Source: Antedon mediterranea (taxonomy: Eukaryota; Echinodermata; Crinoidea; Comatulida; Antedonidae). Taken from it: a stretch of 64,000 nt of DNA. The stretch is from contig NC_092670.1 in NCBI RefSeq assembly GCF_964355755.1, forward strand, positions 27,765,795-27,829,794. The letters run 5' to 3'. Made by a program: the position numbers and the translations under genes. This document shows positions 27,501 to 42,800 of this stretch, piece by piece; the first letter of the stretch is position 1, and every line of letters begins with the position of its first letter. Below the pieces are notes generated by a model, which saw only the letters and a program-made list of their open reading frames with translations, made no database searches and had not been told where the DNA came from.

Positions 27501-30015
27501 TGTACACTTTGCTGTTTTGTGTGAATAATTTTTGTCGAAATGCTCAAAATGGTCAAAAACGTTTTTAAATACGATATTAAGCTATTTTGTGCTCTTTGAT
27601 GTTTTTGTGTGAAAAGTTTTATCGAAATGCTCAAAATGGTCTAAAACGGTTTCTAATGTGATTTTAAGCACTTTGATGTTTTTATGTTAACAACTTTTTT
27701 AGAAAATTACAAAATGGTGTAAAACGTCTCCAAATGCGATTTGAAGCTATTCTAAGCAATTTGGTGTTTTTATGTTAACAAGTTTTTTCGAAAATCACAA
27801 AATGGTCTAAAACGTCTCCAAATGCGATTTGAAGCTATTCTAAGCACTTTTGTGTTTTTATGTTAACAAGTTTTTTCGAAAATCACAAAATGGTCTAAAA
27901 TGTCTCCAAATGCGATTTGAAGCTTTTCTAAGCACTTTTGTGTTTTTATGTTTACAAGTTTTTTCGAAAATCACAAAATGGTCTAAAACGTCTCCAAATG
28001 CGATTTGAAGCTATTCTGTACACTTTGCTGTTTTGTGTGAATAATTTTTGTCAAAATGCTCAAAATGGTCAAAAACGTTTTTAAATACTATATTAAGCTA
28101 TTTTGTGTTCTTTGATGTTTTTATGTGAAAAGTTTTATCGAAATGCTCAAAATGGTCTAAAACGGTTTCTAATGTGATTTTAAGAACTTTGATGTTTTTA
28201 TGTTAAAAACTTTTTTAGAAAATCACAAAATGGTCTAAAACGTCTCCAAATGCGATTTGAAGCAATTCTAAGCACTTTGGTGTTTTTATGTTAACATGTT
28301 TTTTCGAAAATCACAAAATGGTCTACAACGTCTCCAAATGCGATTTGAAGATATTCTAAGCACTTTGGTGTTTTTATGTTAACAAGTTTTTTCGAAAATC
28401 ACAAAGTGGTATAAAACGTCTCCAAATGCGATTTTAAGGTATTCTAAGCACTTTGGTGTTTTTATGTTAACAAGTTTTTTCGAAAATCACAAAATGGTCT
28501 AAAACGTCTCCAAATGTGATTTGAAGCTATTCTAAACACTTTGGTGTTTTTATGTTAACAAGTTTTTTCGAAAATCACAAAATGGTGTAAAACGTCTCCA
28601 AATGCGATTTGAAGCTATTCTAAGCAATTTTGTGTTTTTATGTTAACAAGTTTTTTCGAAAATCACAAAATGGTCTAAAACGTCTCCAAATGCGATTTGA
28701 AGCTATTCTAAGCACTTTTGTGTTTTTATGTTAACAAGTTTTTTCGAAAATCACAAAATGGTCTAAAATGTCTCAAAATGCGATTTGAAGCTATTCTGTA
28801 CACTTTGCTGTTTTGTGTGAATAATTTTTGTCAAAATGCTCAAAATGGTCAAAAACGTTTTTAAATACTATATTAAGCTATTTTGTGTTCTTTGATGTTT
28901 TTGTGTGAAAAGTTTTTTCGAAATGCTCAAAATGGTCTAAAACGGTTTCTAATGTGATTTTAAGCACTTTGATGTTTTTATGTTAACAACTTTTTTAGAA
29001 AATTACAAAATGGTCTAAAACGTCTCCAAATGCGATTTGAAGCAATTCTAAGCACTTTGGTGTTTTTATGTTAACAAGTTTTTTCGAAAATCACAAAATG
29101 ATCTAAAACGTCTCCAAATGCGATTTGAAGCTATTCGGTACACTTTGCTGTTTTGTGTGAATAATTTTTGTTGAAATGCTCAAAATGGTCAAAAACGTTT
29201 TTAAATACGATATTAAGCTATTTTGTGCTCTTTGATGTTTTTGTGTGAAAAGTTTTATCGAAATGCTCAAAATGGTCTAAAACGGTTTCTAATGTGATTT
29301 TAAGCACTTTGTTGTTTTTATGTTAACAAGTTTTTTCGAAAATCACAAAATGGTCTAAAATGTCTCCAAATGCGATCTGAAGCTTTTCTAAGCACTTTGG
29401 TGTTTTTATGTTAACAAGTTTTTTCGAAAATCACAAAATGGTCTAAAACGTCTCCAAATGTGATTTGAAGCTATTCTAAACACTTTGGTGTTTTTATGTT
29501 AACAAGTTTTTTCGAAAATCACAAATTGGTCTAAAACGTCTCCAAATGCGATTTGAAGCTATTTTAAGCACTTTGGTTTTTTTGTGTAACCAAGTTTTTT
29601 CGAAAATCACAAAAGGGTCTAAAATGTCTCAAAATGCGATTTGAAGCTATTCTGTACACTTTGATGTTTTTTTGTTAACAAGTTTTTTCGAAAGTCACAA
29701 AATGGTCTAAAAAGTCTCCAAATGCGATTTGAAGCTATTCTAAGCACTTTGGTGTTTTTATGTTAACAAGTTTTATCGAAAATCACAAAATGGTGTAAAA
29801 CGTCTCCAAATGCGATTTGAAGCTATTCTAAGCACTTTGGTGTTTTTATGTTAACAAGTTTTTTCGAAAATCACAAAATGGTGTAAAACGTCTCCAAATG
29901 CGATTTTAAGCTATTCTAAGCAATTTGGTGTTTTTATGTTAACAAGTTTTTTCGAAAATCACAAAATGGTCTAAAACGTCTCCAAATGCGATTTGAAGCT
30001 ATTCTGTACACTTTG

Positions 30016-33000
30016 CTGTTTTGTGAGAATAATTTTTGTCGAAATGCTCAAAATGGTCAAAAACGTTTTTAAATACGATATTAAGCTATTTTGTGCTCTT
30101 TGATGTTTTTGTGTGAAAAGTTTTATCGAAATGCTCAAAATGGTCTAAAACGGTTTCTAATGTGATTTTAAGCACTTTGATGTTTTTATGTTAACAACTT
30201 TTTTAGAAAATTACAAAATGGTGTAAAACGTCTCCAAATGCGATTTGAAGCTATTCTAAGCAATTTCGTGTTTTTATGTTAACAAGTTTTTTCGAAAATC
30301 ACAAAATGGTCTAAAACGTCTCCAAATGCGATTTGAAGCTATTCTAAGCACTTTTGTGTTTTTATGTTAACAAGTTTTTTCGAAAATCACAAAATGGTCT
30401 AAAACGTCTCCAAATGCGATTTGAAGCTATTCTGTACACTTTGCTGTTTTGTGTGAATAATTTTTTGTCGAAATGCTCAAAATGGTCAAAAACGTTTTTA
30501 AATACGATATTAAGCTATTTTGTGCTCTTTGATGTTTTTGTGTGAAAAGTTTTATCGAAATGCTCAAAATGGTCTAAAACGGTTTCTAATGTGATTTTAA
30601 GCACTTTGATGTTTTTATGTTAACAACTTTTTTAGAAAATCACAAAATGGTCTAAAACGTCTCCAAATGCGATTTGAAGCAATTCTAAGCACTTTGGTGT
30701 TTTTATGGTAACGAGTTTTTTTGAATATCACAAAATGGTCTAAAACGTCTCCAAATGCGATTTGAAGCTTTTCTAAGCACTTTGGTGTTTTTATGTTTAC
30801 AAGTTTTTTCGAAAATCACAAAATGGTCTAAAACGGCTCCAAATACGATTTGAAGCTATTCTAAGCACTTTGGTGTTTTTATGTTAACAAGTTTTTTCGA
30901 AAATCACAAAATGGTCTAAAACGTCTCCAAATGCGATTTGAAGCTATTCTAAGCACTTTGGTGTTTTTATGTTAACAAGTTTTTTCGAAAATCACAAAAT
31001 GGTGTAAAACGTCTCCAAATGCGATTTGAAGCTATTCTAAGCACTTTTGTGTTTTTATGTTAACAAGTTTTTTCGAAAATCACAAAATGGTCTAAAATGT
31101 CTCAAAATGCGATTTGAAGCTATTCTGTACACTTTGCTGTTTTGTGTGAATAATTTTTGTCAAAATGCTCAAAATGGTCAAAAACGTTTTTAAATACTAT
31201 ATTAAGCTATTTTGTGTTCTTTGATGTTTTTGTGTGAAAAGTTTTTTCGAAATGCTCAAAATGGTCTAAAACGGTTTCTAATGTGATTTTAAGCACTTTG
31301 ATGTTTTTATGTTAACAACTTTTTTAGAAAATTACAAAATGGTCTAAAACGTCTCCAAATGCGATTTGAAGCAATTCTAAGCACTTTGGTGTTTTTATGT
31401 TAACAAGTTTTTTCGAAAATCACAAAATGGTCTAAAACGTCTCCAAATGCGATTTGAAGCTATTCTGTACACTTTGCTGTTTTGTGTGAATAATTTTTGT
31501 TGAAATGCTCAAAATGGTCAAAAACGTTTTTAAATACGATATTAAGCTATTTTGTGCTCTTTGATGTTTTTGTGTGAAAAGTTTTATCGAAATGCTCAAA
31601 ATGGTCTAAAACGGTTTCTAATGTGATTTTAAGCACTTTGGTGTTTTTATGTTAACAAGTTTTTTCGAAAATCACAAAATGGTCTAAAACGTCTCCAAAT
31701 GTGATTTGAAGCTATTCTAAACACTTTGGTGTTTTTATGTTAACAAGTTTTTTCGAAAATCACAAATTGGTCTAAAACGTCTCCAAATGCGATTTGAAGC
31801 TATTTTAAGCACTTTGGTGTTTTTGTGTAACCAAGTTTTTTCGAAAATCACAAAAGGGTCTAAAATGTCTCAAAATGCGATTTGAAGCTATTCTGTACAC
31901 TTTGATGTTTTTTTGTTAACAAGTTTTTTCGAAAGTCACAAAATGGTCTAAAAAGTCTCCAAATGCGATTTGAAGCTATTCTAAGCACTTTGGTGTTTTT
32001 ATGTTAACAAGTTTTATCGAAAATCACAAAATGGTGTAAAACGTCTCCAAATGCGATTTGAAGCTATTCTAAGCACTTTGGTGTTTTTATGTTAACAAGT
32101 TTTTTCGAAAATCACAAAATGGTGTAAAACGTCTCCAAATGCGATTTTAAGCTATTCTAAGCAATTTGGTGTTTTTATGTTAACAAGTTTTTTCGAAAAT
32201 CACAAAATGGTCTAAAACGTCTCCAAATGCGATTTGAAGCTATTCTGTACACTTTGCTGTTTTGTGAGAATAATTTTTGTCGAAATGCTCAAAATGGTCA
32301 AAAACGTTTTTAAATACGATATTAAGCTATTTTGTGCTCTTTGATGTTTTTGTGTGAAAAGTTTTATCGAAATGCTCAAAATGGTCTAAAACGGTTTCTA
32401 ATGTGATTTTAAGCACTTTGATGTTTTTATGTTAACAACTTTTTTAGAAAATTACAAAATGGTGTAAAACGTCTCCAAATGCGATTTGAAGCTATTCTAA
32501 GCAATTTCGTGTTTTTATGTTAACAAGTTTTTTCGAAAATCACAAAATGGTCTAAAACGTCTCCAAATGCGATTTGAAGCTATTCTAAGCACTTTTGTGT
32601 TTTTATGTTAACAAGTTTTTTCGAAAATCACAAAATGGTCTAAAATGTCTCCAAATGTGATTTGAAGCTATTCTAAACACTTTGGTGTTTTTATGTTAAC
32701 AAGTTTTTTCGAAAATCACAAATTGGTCTAAAACGTCTCCAAATGCGATTTGAAGCTATTTTAAGCACTTTGGTGTTTTTGTGTAACCAAGTTTTTTCGA
32801 AAATCACAAAAGGGTCTAAAATGTCTCAAAATGCGATTTGAAGCTATTCTGTACACTTTGAAGTTTTTATGTTAACAACTTTTTTAGAAAATCACAAAAT
32901 GGTCTAAAACGTCTCCAAATGCGATTTGAAGCAATTCTAAGCACTTTGGTGTTTTTATGGTAACGAGTTTTTTTGAATATCACAAAATGGTCTAAAATGT

Positions 33001-34772
33001 CTCCAAATGCGATTTGAAGCTTTTCTAAGCACTTTGGTGTTTTTATGTTAACAAGTTTTTTCGAAAATCACAAAATGGTCTAAAACGTCTCCAAATGCGA
33101 TTTGAAGCTATTCTGTACACTTTGCTGTTTTGTGTGAATAATTTTTGTCGAAATGCTCAAAATGGTCAAAAACGTTTTTAAATACGATATTAAGCTATTT
33201 TGTGCTCTTTGATGTTTTTGTGTGAAAAGTTTTATCGAAATGCTCAAAATGGTCTAAAACGGTTTCTAATGTGATTTTAAGCACTTTGATGTTTTTATGT
33301 TAACAACTTTTTTAGAAAATCACAAAATGGTCTAAAACGTCTCCAAATGCGATTTGAAGCAATTCTAAGCACTTTGGTGTTTTTATGGTAACGAGTTTTT
33401 TTGAATATCACAAAATGGTCTAAAACGTCTCCAAATGCGATTTGAAGCTTTTCTAAGCACTTTGGTGTTTTTATGTTTACAAGTTTTTTCGAAAATCACA
33501 AAATGGTCTAAAACGGCTCCAAATACGATTTGAAGCTATTCTAAGCACTTTGGTGTTTTTATGTTAACAAGTTTTTTCGAAAATCACAAAATGGTCTAAA
33601 ACGTCTCCAAATGCGATTTGAAGCTATTCTAAGCACTTTGGTGTTTTTATGTTAACAAGTTTTTTCGAAAATCACAAAATGGTGTAAAACGTCTCCAAAT
33701 GCGATTTGAAGCTATTCTAAGCAATTTTGTGTTTTTATGTTAACAAGTTTTTTCGAAAATCACAAAATGGTCTAAAACGTCTCCAAATGCGATTTGAAGC
33801 TATTCTAAGCACTTTTGTGTTTTTATGTTAACAAGTTTTTTCGAAAATCACAAAATGGTCTAAAATGTCTCAAAATGCGATTTGAAGCTATTCTGTACAC
33901 TTTGCTGTTTTGTGTGAATAATTTTTGTCAAAATGCTCAAAATGGTCAAAAACGTTTTTAAATACTATATTAAGCTATTTTGTGTTCTTTGATGTTTTTG
34001 TGTGAAAAGTTTTATCGAAATGCTCAAAATGGTCTAAAACGGTTTCTAATGTGATTTTAAGCACTTTGTTGTTTTTATGTTAACAAGTTTTTTCGAAAAT
34101 CACAAAATGGTCTAAAATGTCTCCAAATGCGATCTGAAGCTTTTCTAAGCACTTTGGTGTTTTTATGTTAACAAGTTTTTTCGAAAATCACAAAATGGTC
34201 TAAAACGTCTCCAAATGTGATTTGAAGCTATTCTAAACACTTTGGTGTTTTTATGTTAACAAGTTTTTTCGAAAATCACAAATTGGTCTAAAACGTCTCC
34301 AAATGCGATTTGAAGCTATTTTAAGCACTTTGGTTTTTTTGTGTAACCAAGTTTTTTCGAAAATCACAAAAGGGTCTAAAATGTCTCAAAATGCGATTTG
34401 AAGCTATTCTGTACACTTTGATGTTTTTTTGTTAACAAGTTTTTTCGAAAGTCACAAAATGGTCTAAAAAGTCTCCAAATGCGATTTGAAGCTATTCTAA
34501 GCACTTTGGTGTTTTTATGTTAACAAGTTTTATCGAAAATCACAAAATGGTGTAAAACGTCTCCAAATGCGATTTGAAGCTATTCTAAGCACTTTGGTGT
34601 TTTTATGTTAACAAGTTTTTTCGAAAATCACAAAATGGTGTAAAACGTCTCCAAATGCGATTTTAAGCTATTCTAAGCAATTTGGTGTTTTTATGTTAAC
34701 AAGTTTTTTCGAAAATCACAAAATGGTCTAAAACGTCTCCAAATGCGATTTGAAGCTATTCTGTACACTTTG
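30016..34772. repeat. Higher-order repeat unit, 4,757 bp form
   Basis: Counted from B1 to B1 the spacings are 428, 693, 340, 780, 868, 780 and 868, summing to 4,757. The next unit has the same order plus one extra 340, giving 5,097. The 693 rather than 692 marks a B1 with a six-T run (AATAATTTTTTGTCG, near 30461) that is shared by equivalent units at 12339, 25535, 35201 and 40298. The deleted block in this unit is one B1, one B2 and two A-length monomers. Confidence 0.87.
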
Positions 34773-37700
34773 CTGTTTTGTGAGAATAATTTTTGTCGAA
34801 ATGCTCAAAATGGTCAAAAACGTTTTTAAATACGATATTAAGCTATTTTGTGCTCTTTGATGTTTTTGTGTGAAAAGTTTTATCGAAATGCTCAAAATGG
34901 TCTAAAACGGTTTCTAATGTGATTTTAAGCACTTTGATGTTTTTATGTTAACAACTTTTTTAGAAAATTACAAAATGGTGTAAAACGTCTCCAAATGCGA
35001 TTTGAAGCTATTCTAAGCAATTTCGTGTTTTTATGTTAACAAGTTTTTTCGAAAATCACAAAATGGTCTAAAACGTCTCCAAATGCGATTTGAAGCTATT
35101 CTAAGCACTTTTGTGTTTTTATGTTAACAAGTTTTTTCGAAAATCACAAAATGGTCTAAAACGTCTCCAAATGCGATTTGAAGCTATTCTGTACACTTTG
35201 CTGTTTTGTGTGAATAATTTTTTGTCGAAATGCTCAAAATGGTCAAAAACGTTTTTAAATACGATATTAAGCTATTTTGTGCTCTTTGATGTTTTTGTGT
35301 GAAAAGTTTTATCGAAATGCTCAAAATGGTCTAAAACGGTTTCTAATGTGATTTTAAGCACTTTGATGTTTTTATGTTAACAACTTTTTTAGAAAATCAC
35401 AAAATGGTCTAAAACGTCTCCAAATGCGATTTGAAGCAATTCTAAGCACTTTGGTGTTTTTATGGTAACGAGTTTTTTTGAATATCACAAAATGGTCTAA
35501 AACGTCTCCAAATGCGATTTGAAGCTTTTCTAAGCACTTTGGTGTTTTTATGTTTACAAGTTTTTTCGAAAATCACAAAATGGTCTAAAACGGCTCCAAA
35601 TACGATTTGAAGCTATTCTAAGCACTTTGGTGTTTTTATGTTAACAAGTTTTTTCGAAAATCACAAAATGGTCTAAAACGTCTCCAAATGCGATTTGAAG
35701 CTATTCTAAGCACTTTGGTGTTTTTATGTTAACAAGTTTTTTCGAAAATCACAAAATGGTGTAAAACGTCTCCAAATGCGATTTGAAGCTATTCTAAGCA
35801 CTTTTGTGTTTTTATGTTAACAAGTTTTTTCGAAAATCACAAAATGGTCTAAAATGTCTCAAAATGCGATTTGAAGCTATTCTGTACACTTTGCTGTTTT
35901 GTGTGAATAATTTTTGTCAAAATGCTCAAAATGGTCAAAAACGTTTTTAAATACTATATTAAGCTATTTTGTGTTCTTTGATGTTTTTGTGTGAAAAGTT
36001 TTTTCGAAATGCTCAAAATGGTCTAAAACGGTTTCTAATGTGATTTTAAGCACTTTGATGTTTTTATGTTAACAACTTTTTTAGAAAATTACAAAATGGT
36101 CTAAAACGTCTCCAAATGCGATTTGAAGCAATTCTAAGCACTTTGGTGTTTTTATGTTAACAAGTTTTTTCGAAAATCACAAAATGGTCTAAAACGTCTC
36201 CAAATGCGATTTGAAGCTATTCTGTACACTTTGCTGTTTTGTGTGAATAATTTTTGTTGAAATGCTCAAAATGGTCAAAAACGTTTTTAAATACGATATT
36301 AAGCTATTTTGTGCTCTTTGATGTTTTTGTGTGAAAAGTTTTATCGAAATGCTCAAAATGGTCTAAAACGGTTTCTAATGTGATTTTAAGCACTTTGGTG
36401 TTTTTATGTTAACAAGTTTTTTCGAAAATCACAAAATGGTCTAAAACGTCTCCAAATGTGATTTGAAGCTATTCTAAACACTTTGGTGTTTTTATGTTAA
36501 CAAGTTTTTTCGAAAATCACAAATTGGTCTAAAACGTCTCCAAATGCGATTTGAAGCTATTTTAAGCACTTTGGTGTTTTTGTGTAACCAAGTTTTTTCG
36601 AAAATCACAAAAGGGTCTAAAATGTCTCAAAATGCGATTTGAAGCTATTCTGTACACTTTGATGTTTTTTTGTTAACAAGTTTTTTCGAAAGTCACAAAA
36701 TGGTCTAAAAAGTCTCCAAATGCGATTTGAAGCTATTCTAAGCACTTTGGTGTTTTTATGTTAACAAGTTTTATCGAAAATCACAAAATGGTGTAAAACG
36801 TCTCCAAATGCGATTTGAAGCTATTCTAAGCACTTTGGTGTTTTTATGTTAACAAGTTTTTTCGAAAATCACAAAATGGTGTAAAACGTCTCCAAATGCG
36901 ATTTTAAGCTATTCTAAGCAATTTGGTGTTTTTATGTTAACAAGTTTTTTCGAAAATCACAAAATGGTCTAAAACGTCTCCAAATGCGATTTGAAGCTAT
37001 TCTGTACACTTTGCTGTTTTGTGAGAATAATTTTTGTCGAAATGCTCAAAATGGTCAAAAACGTTTTTAAATACGATATTAAGCTATTTTGTGCTCTTTG
37101 ATGTTTTTGTGTGAAAAGTTTTATCGAAATGCTCAAAATGGTCTAAAACGGTTTCTAATGTGATTTTAAGCACTTTGATGTTTTTATGTTAACAACTTTT
37201 TTAGAAAATTACAAAATGGTGTAAAACGTCTCCAAATGCGATTTGAAGCTATTCTAAGCAATTTCGTGTTTTTATGTTAACAAGTTTTTTCGAAAATCAC
37301 AAAATGGTCTAAAACGTCTCCAAATGCGATTTGAAGCTATTCTAAGCACTTTTGTGTTTTTATGTTAACAAGTTTTTTCGAAAATCACAAAATGGTCTAA
37401 AATGTCTCCAAATGTGATTTGAAGCTATTCTAAACACTTTGGTGTTTTTATGTTAACAAGTTTTTTCGAAAATCACAAATTGGTCTAAAACGTCTCCAAA
37501 TGCGATTTGAAGCTATTTTAAGCACTTTGGTGTTTTTGTGTAACCAAGTTTTTTCGAAAATCACAAAAGGGTCTAAAATGTCTCAAAATGCGATTTGAAG
37601 CTATTCTGTACACTTTGAAGTTTTTATGTTAACAACTTTTTTAGAAAATCACAAAATGGTCTAAAACGTCTCCAAATGCGATTTGAAGCAATTCTAAGCA

Positions 37701-39869
37701 CTTTGGTGTTTTTATGGTAACGAGTTTTTTTGAATATCACAAAATGGTCTAAAATGTCTCCAAATGCGATTTGAAGCTTTTCTAAGCACTTTGGTGTTTT
37801 TATGTTAACAAGTTTTTTCGAAAATCACAAAATGGTCTAAAACGTCTCCAAATGCGATTTGAAGCTATTCTGTACACTTTGCTGTTTTGTGTGAATAATT
37901 TTTGTCGAAATGCTCAAAATGGTCAAAAACGTTTTTAAATACGATATTAAGCTATTTTGTGCTCTTTGATGTTTTTGTGTGAAAAGTTTTATCGAAATGC
38001 TCAAAATGGTCTAAAACGGTTTCTAATGTGATTTTAAGCACTTTGATGTTTTTATGTTAACAACTTTTTTAGAAAATCACAAAATGGTCTAAAACGTCTC
38101 CAAATGCGATTTGAAGCAATTCTAAGCACTTTGGTGTTTTTATGGTAACGAGTTTTTTTGAATATCACAAAATGGTCTAAAACGTCTCCAAATGCGATTT
38201 GAAGCTTTTCTAAGCACTTTGGTGTTTTTATGTTTACAAGTTTTTTCGAAAATCACAAAATGGTCTAAAACGGCTCCAAATACGATTTGAAGCTATTCTA
38301 AGCACTTTGGTGTTTTTATGTTAACAAGTTTTTTCGAAAATCACAAAATGGTCTAAAACGTCTCCAAATGCGATTTGAAGCTATTCTAAGCACTTTGGTG
38401 TTTTTATGTTAACAAGTTTTTTCGAAAATCACAAAATGGTGTAAAACGTCTCCAAATGCGATTTGAAGCTATTCTAAGCAATTTTGTGTTTTTATGTTAA
38501 CAAGTTTTTTCGAAAATCACAAAATGGTCTAAAACGTCTCCAAATGCGATTTGAAGCTATTCTAAGCACTTTTGTGTTTTTATGTTAACAAGTTTTTTCG
38601 AAAATCACAAAATGGTCTAAAATGTCTCAAAATGCGATTTGAAGCTATTCTGTACACTTTGCTGTTTTGTGTGAATAATTTTTGTCAAAATGCTCAAAAT
38701 GGTCAAAAACGTTTTTAAATACTATATTAAGCTATTTTGTGTTCTTTGATGTTTTTGTGTGAAAAGTTTTTTCGAAATGCTCAAAATGGTCTAAAACGGT
38801 TTCTAATGTGATTTTAAGCACTTTGATGTTTTTATGTTAACAACTTTTTTAGAAAATTACAAAATGGTCTAAAACGTCTCCAAATGCGATTTGAAGCAAT
38901 TCTAAGCACTTTGGTGTTTTTATGTTAACAAGTTTTTTCGAAAATCACAAAATGGTCTAAAACGTCTCCAAATGCGATTTGAAGCTATTCGGTACACTTT
39001 GCTGTTTTGTGTGAATAATTTTTGTTGAAATGCTCAAAATGGTCAAAAACGTTTTTAAATACGATATTAAGCTATTTTGTGCTCTTTGATGTTTTTGTGT
39101 GAAAAGTTTTATCGAAATGCTCAAAATGGTCTAAAACGGTTTCTAATGTGATTTTAAGCACTTTGGTGTTTTTATGTTAACAAGTTTTTTCGAAAATCAC
39201 AAAATGGTCTAAAATGTCTCCAAATGCGATCTGAAGCTTTTCTAAGCACTTTGGTGTTTTTATGTTAACAAGTTTTTTCGAAAATCACAAAATGGTCTAA
39301 AACGTCTCCAAATGTGATTTGAAGCTATTCTAAACACTTTGGTGTTTTTATGTTAACAAGTTTTTTCGAAAATCACAAATTGGTCTAAAACGTCTCCAAA
39401 TGCGATTTGAAGCTATTTTAAGCACTTTGGTTTTTTTGTGTAACCAAGTTTTTTCGAAAATCACAAAAGGGTCTAAAATGTCTCAAAATGCGATTTGAAG
39501 CTATTCTGTACACTTTGATGTTTTTTTGTTAACAAGTTTTTTCGAAAGTCACAAAATGGTCTAAAAAGTCTCCAAATGCGATTTGAAGCTATTCTAAGCA
39601 CTTTGGTGTTTTTATGTTAACAAGTTTTATCGAAAATCACAAAATGGTGTAAAACGTCTCCAAATGCGATTTGAAGCTATTCTAAGCACTTTGGTGTTTT
39701 TATGTTAACAAGTTTTTTCGAAAATCACAAAATGGTGTAAAACGTCTCCAAATGCGATTTTAAGCTATTCTAAGCAATTTGGTGTTTTTATGTTAACAAG
39801 TTTTTTCGAAAATCACAAAATGGTCTAAAACGTCTCCAAATGCGATTTGAAGCTATTCTGTACACTTTG
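34773..39869. repeat. Higher-order repeat unit, 5,097 bp form
   Basis: B1 spacings are 428, 693, 340, 780, 868, 780, 340 and 868. It differs from the 4,757 bp unit before it by the 340 bp block B1-B2-A-A around 38662-39001. The next unit begins at 39870 with 428, 781, 340 and 780, then departs from the pattern, so it is partial. Neighbouring units are nearly identical by eye. Confidence 0.87.
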
Positions 39870-42800
39870 CTGTTTTGTGAGAATAATTTTTGTCGAAATG
39901 CTCAAAATGGTCAAAAACGTTTTTAAATACGATATTAAGCTATTTTGTGCTCTTTGATGTTTTTGTGTGAAAAGTTTTATCGAAATGCTCAAAATGGTCT
40001 AAAACGGTTTCTAATGTGATTTTAAGCACTTTGATGTTTTTATGTTAACAACTTTTTTAGAAAATTACAAAATGGTGTAAAACGTCTCCAAATGCGATTT
40101 GAAGCTATTCTAAGCAATTTCGTGTTTTTATGTTAACAAGTTTTTTCGAAAATCACAAAATGGTCTAAAACGTCTCCAAATGCGATTTGAAGCTATTCTA
40201 AGCACTTTTGTGTTTTTATGTTAACAAGTTTTTTCGAAAATCACAAAATGGTCTAAAACGTCTCCAAATGCGATTTGAAGCTATTCTGTACACTTTGCTG
40301 TTTTGTGTGAATAATTTTTTGTCGAAATGCTCAAAATGGTCAAAAACGTTTTTAAATACGATATTAAGCTATTTTGTGCTCTTTGATGTTTTTGTGTGAA
40401 AAGTTTTATCGAAATGCTCAAAATGGTCTAAAACGGTTTCTAATGTGATTTTAAGCACTTTGATGTTTTTATGTTAACAACTTTTTTAGAAAATCACAAA
40501 ATGGTCTAAAACGTCTCCAAATGCGATTTGAAGCAATTCTAAGCACTTTGGTGTTTTTATGGTAACGAGTTTTTTTGAATATCACAAAATGGTCTAAAAC
40601 GTCTCCAAATGCGATTTGAAGCTTTTCTAAGCACTTTGGTGTTTTTATGTTTACAAGTTTTTTCGAAAATCACAAAATGGTCTAAAACGGCTCCAAATAC
40701 GATTTGAAGCTATTCTAAGCACTTTGGTGTTTTTATGTTAACAAGTTTTTTCGAAAATCACAAAATGGTCTAAAACGTCTCCAAATGCGATTTGAAGCTA
40801 TTCTAAGCACTTTGGTGTTTTTATGTTAACAAGTTTTTTCGAAAATCACAAAATGGTGTAAAACGTCTCCAAATGCGATTTGAAGCTATTCTAAGCAATT
40901 TTGTGTTTTTATGTTAACAAGTTTTTTCGAAAATCACAAAATGGTCTAAAACGTCTCCAAATGCGATTTGAAGCTATTCTAAGCACTTTTGTGTTTTTAT
41001 GTTAACAAGTTTTTTCGAAAATCACAAAATGGTCTAAAATGTCTCAAAATGCGATTTGAAGCTATTCTGTACACTTTGCTGTTTTGTGTGAATAATTTTT
41101 GTCAAAATGCTCAAAATGGTCAAAAACGTTTTTAAATACTATATTAAGCTATTTTGTGTTCTTTGATGTTTTTGTGTGAAAAGTTTTTTCGAAATGCTCA
41201 AAATGGTCTAAAACGGTTTCTAATGTGATTTTAAGCACTTTGATGTTTTTATGTTAACAACTTTTTTAGAAAATTACAAAATGGTCTAAAACGTCTCCAA
41301 ATGCGATTTGAAGCAATTCTAAGCACTTTGGTGTTTTTATGTTAACAAGTTTTTTCGAAAATCACAAAATGGTCTAAAACGTCTCCAAATGCGATTTGAA
41401 GCTATTCTGTACACTTTGCTGTTTTGTGTGAATAATTTTTGTTGAAATGCTCAAAATGGTCAAAAACGTTTTTAAATACGATATTAAGCTATTTTGTGCT
41501 CTTTGATGTTTTTGTGTGAAAAGTTTTATCGAAATGCTCAAAATGGTCTAAAACGGTTTCTAATGTGATTTTAAGCACTTTGGTGTTTTTATGTTAACAA
41601 GTTTTTTCGAAAATCACAAAATGGTCTAAAACGTCTCCAAATGTGATTTGAAGCTATTCTAAACACTTTGGTGTTTTTATGTTAACATGTTTTTTCGAAA
41701 ATCACAAATTGGTCTAAAACGTCTCCAAATGCGATTTGAAGCTATTTTAAGCACTTTGGTGTTTTTGTGTAACCAAGTTTTTTCGAAAATCACAAAAGGG
41801 TCTAAAATGTCTCAAAATGCGATTTGAAGCTATTCTGTACACTTTGATGTTTTTTTGTTAACAAGTTTTTTCGAAAGTCACAAAATGGTCTAAAAAGTCT
41901 CCAAATGCGATTTGAAGCTATTCTAAGCACTTTGGTGTTTTTATGTTAACAAGTTTTATCGAAAATCACAAAATGGTGTAAAACGTCTCCAAATGCGATT
42001 TGAAGCTATTCTAAGCACTTTGGTGTTTTTATGTTAACAAGTTTTTTCGAAAATCACAAAATGGTGTAAAACGTCTCCAAATGCGATTTTAAGCTATTCT
42101 AAGCAATTTGGTGTTTTTATGTTAACAAGTTTTTTCGAAAATCACAAAATGGTCTAAAACGTCTCCAAATGCGATTTGAAGCTATTCTGTACACTTTGCT
42201 GTTTTGTGAGAATAATTTTTGTCGAAATGCTCAAAATGGTCAAAAACGTTTTTAAATACGATATTAAGCTATTTTGTGCTCTTTGATGTTTTTGTGTGAA
42301 AAGTTTTATCGAAATGCTCAAAATGGTCTAAAACGGTTTCTAATGTGATTTTAAGCACTTTGATGTTTTTATGTTAACAACTTTTTTAGAAAATTACAAA
42401 ATGGTGTAAAACGTCTCCAAATGCGATTTGAAGCTATTCTAAGCAATTTCGTGTTTTTATGTTAACAAGTTTTTTCGAAAATCACAAAATGGTCTAAAAC
42501 GTCTCCAAATGCGATTTGAAGCTATTCTAAGCACTTTTGTGTTTTTATGTTAACAAGTTTTTTCGAAAATCACAAAATGGTCTAAAATGTCTCCAAATGC
42601 GATTTTAAGGTATTCTAAGCACTTTGGTGTTTTTATGTTAACAAGTTTTTTCGAAAATCACAAAATGGTCTAAAACGTCTCCAAATGCGATTTGAAGCTA
42701 TTCTAAGCACTTTGGTGTTTTTATGTTAACAAGTTTTTTCGAAAATCACAAAATGGTGTAAAACTTCTCCAAATACGATTTTAAGCCATTCTAAGCACTT

